Below, piece by piece: positions 17,455 through 23,444 of a DNA stretch of 47,951 nt; position 1 is the stretch's first letter; each line of letters starts with the position of its first letter. The position numbers and the translations under genes are program-made. The notes under the pieces were generated by a model. The model was not told the DNA's origin. It ran no database searches and saw nothing but the letters and a program-made list of their open reading frames with translations. Origin of the DNA: an uncultured Mordavella sp. Lineage in GTDB: Bacteria; Bacillota; Clostridia; Lachnospirales; Lachnospiraceae. The DNA is taken from positions 1 through 47,951 of the forward strand of contig CABPCP010000016.1 of assembly GCA_902406105.1 (NCBI GenBank). Direction: 5' to 3'.

Positions 17455-18684
17455 TCAATTTTCAAAGCAATACCTTGGCTTATCGAAGTCTTTGACAAAT
17501 TCTCCAACTTCCTTTGCCAAAATTTCGGTACTTTCTTTGTCTATAATGGCCCTTTTAAAGAATTTGGCAATTTCTTGCATTTCCGCCTCTTTCATTCCAA
17601 ATCTGGTGACTTCTGGCGTTCCGATCCGGATCTGCGCACTCGCTCCGGAAAAATCATCAGAGCACAAAATCCCGGCCTTCTCCAGCAGTTTTCCCGGCGC
17701 AGTTTCCACCAGATCTTCCAAATCTACCAGAAGAAGATGGCTTTGCGTAAATCCCTTGGCTTCATCTCCAAGCACATGAAATCCGTATTTATGCAGCGCT
17801 TCCGCAAGGCTGCGCGCGTTCTTTACTATTTGCTTTGCGTAGTCTTCTCCAAATTCCTTCATTTCCAAAAGAGAAGCCGCAAAAGCAGGAAGCCGCACAA
17901 TATGATGGCTGGTTACAAGGGACGGAGAAAGCGCGTCTCCAATCTGTTTCATCAATTCCGGTTTATTGCTGATCACAAATCCCCCCTGTGGTCCCGGGAA
18001 AGATTTATGGGTGCTCCCAAATACTATATCCGCTCCATGCTCAATAGGATTCGGAAACTGCCTGCCCGCGATCAGCCCCGTCACATGAGAGGCATCATAG
18101 GCCACTACGATTCCCAGTTCCTCCGCCGTCTCCACAAACTGCTCTACCGGCTCTGGAAAGAGTGTCCCTGAGCCTCCAAAGATCACCAGCTTTGGCCGTT
18201 TCTCCCTTGCCATTTGAATCAATCCGTCTATATCCACTTCTCCATTTTGAAATGGCATATATTCCACACGTATCGTTTCCCCAAGCTGACTGATCTGGCA
18301 CATCGGCCCCACCAGCCCATGCCCCCAATCCTCCAAAGACACTTCAATCACCAAATCATGCGGTTTTAAGATTCCAAGAACAACTGCCATCCCTGCCATG
18401 TGGCCGCTGATCGGCCGGAGATCCACATACGTTCCTCCAAAAATCTCTCTCACCAGCTCATGAGTTTCCAGTTCAAATTCATTGATGTACTTATTGCCTG
18501 TATACTCCCGTTCTTCTGGTTTCAATGTCGTATAACAGCCATATCTGTTATTAAAATCCGAACAAAGATACCCTCTTACTCTTTTACTTGCGTAATTCTC
18601 CGAAGCAATCAGATTCAGGCAATGATGTCTGTAGGTGTCATGCTTTTCCAATAAAGCGTCAATGTCTCCAAGCTTTTGTATCAT
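17455..18684 (-). CDS. Divergent serine hydroxymethyltransferase-like PLP enzyme
   Basis: A 409-residue fold-type I PLP enzyme of the SHMT family. It keeps Glu29 in LNLIASENYAS, Asp197/His200 in YDASHVTGLIAG, the PLP lysine Lys227 in GSTHKSFPGPQGG and Arg353 in QIRIGTPEVTRFG. It lacks the canonical GlyA block YAEGYPGKRYYGG; the same place reads YGCYTTLKPEEREYTGNKY. That block holds tyrosines and loops used with folate in GlyA, so this is probably not the housekeeping enzyme. It may be a folate-independent aldolase or lyase for a beta-hydroxy-amino acid. The start is the ATG at 18684 after AGGAGG. It leads the operon and is followed 16 bases later by the DoeA-like gene. Confidence 0.85.
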   Translation of the reverse strand: MIQKLGDIDALLEKHDTYRHHCLNLIASENYASKRVRGYLCSDFNNRYGCYTTLKPEEREYTGNKYINEFELETHELVREIFGGTYVDLRPISGHMAGMAVVLGILKPHDLVIEVSLEDWGHGLVGPMCQISQLGETIRVEYMPFQNGEVDIDGLIQMAREKRPKLVIFGGSGTLFPEPVEQFVETAEELGIVVAYDASHVTGLIAGRQFPNPIEHGADIVFGSTHKSFPGPQGGFVISNKPELMKQIGDALSPSLVTSHHIVRLPAFAASLLEMKEFGEDYAKQIVKNARSLAEALHKYGFHVLGDEAKGFTQSHLLLVDLEDLVETAPGKLLEKAGILCSDDFSGASAQIRIGTPEVTRFGMKEAEMQEIAKFFKRAIIDKESTEILAKEVGEFVKDFDKPRYCFEN

Positions 18685-18870
18685 AGCAGTTTTCCTCCTT
18701 TCTCCCTGTCTGCTTTGTACTTGTCTCGATTCTATAACGCCCCCATTGAGATTAACATAGAGAGAATTCCAAAGAATTTCTTTTCTTTTGTAGCACTGTA
18801 GGATTATTTGAAAACCCTGGTTCTTTTTGTAGCTTCTTACAAAATCCTTTTTCTTTGATCCGACAGAATA
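18685..18870 (-). promoter_or_regulatory. Control region of the DoeA-like operon
   Basis: This spacer has no gene. On the minus strand a candidate promoter reads TGTTAA (18757-18752), 17 bases, TAGAAT (18734-18729). The -35 is weak, as expected of an activator-dependent promoter. Upstream of it the element GCTACAAAA(A)GAA occurs twice on the minus strand, at about 18833-18821 and 18794-18783, roughly four helical turns apart. They are candidate sites for the PucR-type regulator encoded just upstream. The binding assignment is inference. Confidence 0.45.
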
Positions 18871-18916
18871 TAAAAACAGCCGGATGATTTTCAGACATCT
18901 GAAAATCATCCGGCTG
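18871..18916 (-). terminator. Strong terminator after the PucR regulator gene
   Basis: A stem of 19 perfect base pairs (left arm from 18877, right arm ending 18916, arm beginning CAGCCGGATGATTTTC) with almost no loop. On the minus strand it is followed by TTTTTATATT. It separates the regulator gene transcript from the catabolic operon, which therefore needs its own promoter. Confidence 0.9.
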
Positions 18917-18942
18917 CATCGATTTTCGCTTTTGATTTTTGA

Positions 18943-20529
18943 TTAAGCGTTTTTGTCGCAAAAAATTTCCAGCAGAATTTCCGCCTTCAATCTGGTAAAC
19001 GGATCCTTGAGGCTTACTCCCAGGATTTCCTCTATCTTTTCGATCCGGTAGCGGATTGTGTTGTTATGAAGATACATCTTTTTCGCGGTTGCTGAAACAG
19101 AGGAACCACACCGCAAGTATTCTCTTAAGGTCAAAAGCAACTCTTTTCCATCCTTCTCCCGCAAGAATGGTTCCGCGAACTCTGCATACATCTTCGGCCC
19201 ACGCTCCTTCATTCTTCTCAAATCAAATAATTGAAATGGACCCAGGTCTTCTTCTGAAAAGATCTCTTGCTCCGGGGCCAGCATCGTTCCCCGCTCTAAG
19301 CACCCTAAACTTTCCTCGTAAACGGCTCCAAGTTTTTCGATTCCTGTATATGTTTCTGAGATTCCAAACGCAAACCGTGCCCTTGGCATATCATCTTTCA
19401 AATCTTCTGCGATTCTCCCAAGAAGGGTCTTAAGCTGGAGTTCCCTGTTCTGACGATCCTGAGCTACAAGGAGCACCAGCTCATTGAAGTCCAAAATCCC
19501 AAGAAACACATCCTTTCTGTTTAAATGATGATAAATACATTCCTCAATCCGTTCCCTGCGCATAAACATATTCAGGTCTTCGGTAAATTGCCGAATCGCC
19601 ACAATCGTAAAAGGACGCATCTTGTCTTTGCCAAAATATTTCATAAAATATACATCGTCAATATTCAATATCCCTTTGGCAATGTCCCGCAGAATCTCAT
19701 CCCGGGTTTCGTTTTCTTTCTCGACCTCCTGATACACCAGCTTATATTCCGACACCACAAAAAGATACGTAATCTTAATGCTGTATAAGGAGTTATAATC
19801 TTTTTCCAGGCCTCCCGCTTCAATTGTCAGATATCCGAGCGTCTCCCCGCGCAGATGAATAGGCAGGATGATCCGCCTCGTCTCTTCTTCGTTGTCGCAG
19901 GACAAAAGATACATGGGAATTCTCTCCGCCAGATCCTTCTTTTGAAAATCTCCGGCAGGATTCCAGACAGATTCATACTGAGATGTCTCCACATTTCGCA
20001 GAATCCGTCCATCAGGCAGAAAAATCTTCCTGGAAAAGAGATCGTAAATCTTCACATCCCGCTCAAGATCGACAGAAAGAGAATGTATCGTTTTCGCCAG
20101 TTTCGCATCATGATCATTGCTTGTTTGGATATTAATGATGTCGTAAATATTCTGAACCTTTCTGTCAACGCATAAACTATCCACATTTCTTACGATATCC
20201 ATATAATGTGCCTGTTTCGGAATACGGATCAATGGAAAATTGTTCTCCTCGCAGAACTTCCGGATTTCCGGATCAAACGGTTCCCCGTCCTCTTTTTGTA
20301 CTCCCAGTCCGGAATATCCCCGTTCAATGATCTCCCGAACAAAATCCAGGGAAATTTCTTTTTGATGATAAGACATCTTGCATAAAAACACATAGCTGTT
20401 TTTATCACTCAATGCTTCCTCACAGGTAAGAACTAGGCCGATCTTTTTCTCCAGTCCCTTGGTTCCCGCCTCTACCCTAAATTTCCTAAAGTACCTTGTC
20501 CCCAGCAATTCCCTATATGTTACTGCCAT
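18943..20529 (-). CDS. PucR/CdaR-type transcriptional regulator
   Basis: A 528-residue regulator with the PucR layout: an N-terminal PucR-type sensing domain (about 1-125, VTYRELLGTRYF onward), a middle GGDEF-like/GAF-like region, and a C-terminal helix-turn-helix. The C-terminal block SVSATAKKMYLHNNTIRYRIEKI is the hallmark HTH_30. Family members usually activate transport and breakdown genes for purines, sugar acids or amino acids in response to the substrate. The start is the ATG at 20529 with AGGAGG nine bases ahead. It lies 57 bases after mgtE and may be partly read through from it. By position it probably controls the operon that follows. Confidence 0.9.
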   Translation of the reverse strand: MAVTYRELLGTRYFRKFRVEAGTKGLEKKIGLVLTCEEALSDKNSYVFLCKMSYHQKEISLDFVREIIERGYSGLGVQKEDGEPFDPEIRKFCEENNFPLIRIPKQAHYMDIVRNVDSLCVDRKVQNIYDIINIQTSNDHDAKLAKTIHSLSVDLERDVKIYDLFSRKIFLPDGRILRNVETSQYESVWNPAGDFQKKDLAERIPMYLLSCDNEEETRRIILPIHLRGETLGYLTIEAGGLEKDYNSLYSIKITYLFVVSEYKLVYQEVEKENETRDEILRDIAKGILNIDDVYFMKYFGKDKMRPFTIVAIRQFTEDLNMFMRRERIEECIYHHLNRKDVFLGILDFNELVLLVAQDRQNRELQLKTLLGRIAEDLKDDMPRARFAFGISETYTGIEKLGAVYEESLGCLERGTMLAPEQEIFSEEDLGPFQLFDLRRMKERGPKMYAEFAEPFLREKDGKELLLTLREYLRCGSSVSATAKKMYLHNNTIRYRIEKIEEILGVSLKDPFTRLKAEILLEIFCDKNA

Positions 20530-20586
20530 GTCTCCTAGCCTCCTGCCAGAACATACTCTCTGCCTTCTTCTCAAATATATCTTTTC

Positions 20587-22011
20587 TCACAGATGGAATA
20601 CATAGCTTACGATCGCGAAATATACGCTGATGGTGCTGATATCCACCAGGGTAGAGATCAGGGGAGTCGCCATGATCGCCGGATCCAATCCCACTCTCTT
20701 GGCGATCAAAGGCAGGGTACATCCCACCACTTTGGCGATCACTACCGTACAGGCCATGGTGATGCCGATCGTCAGGGCCATCAGCGCGTCTCCTTGTCCC
20801 ATCACAACGATCCTCACACCGTTCACCACGGCCAGGACCACGCTGATACAGACAGCGATCCGTACTTCTTTCCAGATTACTTTCAAAAGATCCGCAAATT
20901 CAATCTCTCCAACCGCCAGTCCCCGGATCACCAGGGTGGAACTCTGGGAACCGCAGTTTCCTCCAGTTCCCGTCAGCATGGGGATAAATCCCGCAAGCTG
21001 CGGCATGACCGCAAGCGCCGCTTCGTAACTGTTCATGATCATCTGCGTCACCGTTGCGGACAGCATAAGGAATAACAGCCAGGGAAGACGGCTTTTCACA
21101 TGTTCCAGGATCGTTGTTCCAAAGTAGGACTCTTCGCTGGGGCTGACACCGGCCATGATACTGATATCTTCCGTTGTTTCTTCCTGTAATACTGCCATGG
21201 CGTCGTCTACCGTTACGATTCCCACCATACAGAACTCATGATCTACAATCGGAAGAGCGATCAGTCCGTACTTATTAATAGTCTTTGCCACATCTTCCTG
21301 ATCATCCGTAGTATGGGCGTACAGAAGATTGGTCTCCATAATCTCTTCGATAGTCTTAGACTCGCTGGTAGTCAGCAGTTCTTTCACATCAACCTGTCCG
21401 ATCAGCTTCCGCTTCTCCGTCACATAACAGGTATAGATGGTCTCCTTATTAATTCCCCCCTGCCGTATCTTCAGGATGGATTCCGCCACTGTCATCTCTT
21501 TCCTAAGCGCGATGTAATCCACATTCATCACGCTTCCGGCGCTGTCCTCCGGATACTGAAGCAGCTGATTGATCTGGGTCCTGGTCTCCTCATCTGTGGC
21601 AAGAAGCAGTCTGTCCACTACGTTTGCTGGCATCTCTTCCAAAACGTCTACCGTATCGTCCAGATACATTTCTTCCATGACTTCTTCCAGCTCGGAGTCC
21701 GTCAGGGCATTGATCAGAAGCTCTCTCATGTCGCTGTTCATGTAGGTAAAGGTTTCTGCCGCCTCTTCTTTCGCCAGAAGACGGAATACCATGACCAGGT
21801 GTTTTTGGTCAAATTCTTCCAGAATATCGGCCAGATCCACAGGATACATGTTATTCTCCAGCTCTTCTTTCAATTCCTTGTACTGCCGGTTTTCCAACAT
21901 GTCCAGGATTCGTTCTTCTGTCAGTTCCGCGCGCTCCTCCGGATTCTCCCACGTCTGTTCGGGAACCACTTCTTGAGCTTCTGGTCCGTTGGTTCTTTTT
22001 TCGTCTCCCAT
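20587..22011 (-). CDS. mgtE: Magnesium channel/transporter MgtE
   Basis: Dimeric Mg2+ channel gated by internal magnesium. The 474 residues show the full MgtE layout: a cytosolic superhelical N domain (about 35-150), two CBS domains (about 155-290), a connecting helix, and five transmembrane helices from LPWLLFLMLSATVTQ. The pore segment has GTGGNCGSQSSTLVIRGLA and a conserved Asp near DPAIMATPL. GGAGGGAGATTC precedes the ATG. The 83-base gap to tmcAL is too short for an M-box riboswitch, so control is at the promoter or by the protein itself. Confidence 0.95.
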   Translation of the reverse strand: MGDEKRTNGPEAQEVVPEQTWENPEERAELTEERILDMLENRQYKELKEELENNMYPVDLADILEEFDQKHLVMVFRLLAKEEAAETFTYMNSDMRELLINALTDSELEEVMEEMYLDDTVDVLEEMPANVVDRLLLATDEETRTQINQLLQYPEDSAGSVMNVDYIALRKEMTVAESILKIRQGGINKETIYTCYVTEKRKLIGQVDVKELLTTSESKTIEEIMETNLLYAHTTDDQEDVAKTINKYGLIALPIVDHEFCMVGIVTVDDAMAVLQEETTEDISIMAGVSPSEESYFGTTILEHVKSRLPWLLFLMLSATVTQMIMNSYEAALAVMPQLAGFIPMLTGTGGNCGSQSSTLVIRGLAVGEIEFADLLKVIWKEVRIAVCISVVLAVVNGVRIVVMGQGDALMALTIGITMACTVVIAKVVGCTLPLIAKRVGLDPAIMATPLISTLVDISTISVYFAIVSYVFHL

Positions 22012-22033
22012 GAATCTCCCTCCTTTCTGATAT

Positions 22034-22062
22034 TTGCCTGGTCAGTCTTTCTATAGTATAAT
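22034..22062 (+). promoter_or_regulatory. tmcAL promoter
   Basis: Plus-strand TTGCCT (22034-22039) and TATAAT (22057-22062) with 17-base spacing. The start of transcription would be near 22069, 26 bases before the ATG, with AAGGAG at 22083-22088 as ribosome site. Confidence 0.75.
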
Positions 22063-22083
22063 CAATTTGAAAAAGATATACAA
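22055..22083 (-). promoter_or_regulatory. mgtE promoter
   Basis: Minus-strand TTGTAT (22083-22078) and TATACT (22060-22055) with 17-base spacing. Its -10 box shares bases with the -10 box of the plus-strand tmcAL promoter, so the two are likely to exclude each other. Confidence 0.65.
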
Positions 22084-22094
22084 GGAGATTCTTC

Positions 22095-23378
22095 ATGAAA
22101 ATTGTCGGATTGATCACAGAGTACAACCCTTTTCACAACGGTCATCTCTATCATTTAGAACAGGCGCTTGACATTGCCGGCGCAGATGCTGCCATCGCTG
22201 TTATGAGCGGAAACTATGTGCAGAGAGGAGCCCCAGCCATCATGCCTAAACGCCTTCGGACAAAGGTCGCTTTAGAGGCTGGAGTCTCCATTGTCCTGGA
22301 ACTTCCCGTCTGCTGGGCCACTGGAAGCGCCGAGTATTTTGCCGTCGGCGCCGTCTCCTTGCTGGAACGCCTGGGCTGTGTGGACGCTATTTGTTTTGGG
22401 AGTGAGTGCGGGGATTTTTCCCTCCTGGATGAGATTGCCAAAGTTACGGCGGACGAGCCGCAGGAATACCAATTTTCACTCCAGGAAGGCCTTCGGAACG
22501 GTATGTCTTTTCCATTGGCCAGACAAATGGCACTTAAAGCTTATTTCAAAGATGATAGACTGGATCTGATCCTGGAACAGCCGAATAATATCCTTGGCAT
22601 CGAGTACCTGAAAGCCCTTCATCGGAACAACAGTCCAATGAAAGCCTATACCATCCAGCGCAAGGTCTCCGGCTACCACGACACACAACTTTCTGAAAGC
22701 TGCAGCTCAGCCTCCGCCATACGAAGACTTTTGGAATTTGCCGGCAATTCTATTCATCTGGAATCTGACGGTCTTTTTGACGAGCCTACACTATCAGAGA
22801 CAATGACAAGGCTGGAAGGCCAGGTTCCTCCTTCCTGCATCCGGCTTTTAGAAGAAAGTTACCGGAAACGCTATCCTGTCTACAGCGACGACTTTTCTTT
22901 ACTTTTAAAATATCAGCTTATGAAGGAATCCAGAGACAGCCTGGTCAAATATCAGGATGTGTCAGAAGAGCTGGCAAATCGGATCATGAACTGCCGGAAT
23001 GATTTCCTGCATTTTGATCAGTTCTGCGGTCTGCTGAAGACAAAAGAACTGACCTATTCCCGCATAAGCCGCAGTCTGTTCCACATCCTTCTCCATATTA
23101 CCAGAGCGGACATGCTCTCGTATCAGGAGGAAGGCGGATGCCCTTACGCCAGGATCCTTGGTTTCCGGAAAGACTCGGCCCCATTTCTCTCCCAACTCAA
23201 GAGAAGCTCCCAGATCCCGCTGGTCACCAAGCTCTCTCAGACGGAAACTTTTACCGGAGCCGCCGCCCGCATGATCGAACAGGATATCTTCGCCGCCGAC
23301 CTCTACGAAAGCGTGATCACAGACAAGTATAAGCTCCCCTTCATCAGCGAATACCAGCAGCAGATCGTCCGCTGCTGA
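22095..23378 (+). CDS. tmcAL: tRNA(Met) cytidine acetate ligase TmcAL
   Basis: Member of the TmcAL family (formerly YlbM/DUF795). The family enzyme activates acetate with ATP and acetylates the wobble cytidine of elongator tRNA-Met, making ac4C34. The N-terminal nucleotidyltransferase fold starts MKIVGLITEYNPFHNGH, with the HxGH motif at His14-His17. SGNYVQRGAPA and the later NNILGIEYLKAL are also typical. The 427-residue length is normal. In Clostridia this gene commonly sits beside pta, divergent to it (from memory). Here more than 8 kb of other genes separate them. It ends at a bidirectional terminator facing the surface protein gene. Confidence 0.93.
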   Translation: MKIVGLITEYNPFHNGHLYHLEQALDIAGADAAIAVMSGNYVQRGAPAIMPKRLRTKVALEAGVSIVLELPVCWATGSAEYFAVGAVSLLERLGCVDAICFGSECGDFSLLDEIAKVTADEPQEYQFSLQEGLRNGMSFPLARQMALKAYFKDDRLDLILEQPNNILGIEYLKALHRNNSPMKAYTIQRKVSGYHDTQLSESCSSASAIRRLLEFAGNSIHLESDGLFDEPTLSETMTRLEGQVPPSCIRLLEESYRKRYPVYSDDFSLLLKYQLMKESRDSLVKYQDVSEELANRIMNCRNDFLHFDQFCGLLKTKELTYSRISRSLFHILLHITRADMLSYQEEGGCPYARILGFRKDSAPFLSQLKRSSQIPLVTKLSQTETFTGAAARMIEQDIFAADLYESVITDKYKLPFISEYQQQIVRC

Positions 23379-23414
23379 CCTTGCCTGTTCAATGGGAACC
23401 CTCTATTTTCCGCA

Positions 23415-23443
23415 AAATAAGCCCGCCTTTGGCGAGCTTATTT
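23415..23443. terminator. Bidirectional terminator between tmcAL and the surface protein gene
   Basis: AAATAAGC (23415-23422) pairs with GCTTATTT (23436-23443). An inner CGCC/GGCG pair is separated by one mismatch. T-rich sequence follows in both directions. It serves the plus-strand tmcAL and the minus-strand gene converging on it. Confidence 0.75.
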
Positions 23444-23444
23444 A

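Noticed and set aside
18871..18916. Terminal inverted repeat of a mobile element
   Set aside because: The 19-bp repeat is a compact hairpin followed by T residues; no transposase or second copy is present, so a terminator explains it.
22012..22094. Magnesium riboswitch before mgtE
   Set aside because: Only 83 bases separate the divergent starts, far shorter than an M-box, and no terminator is present.
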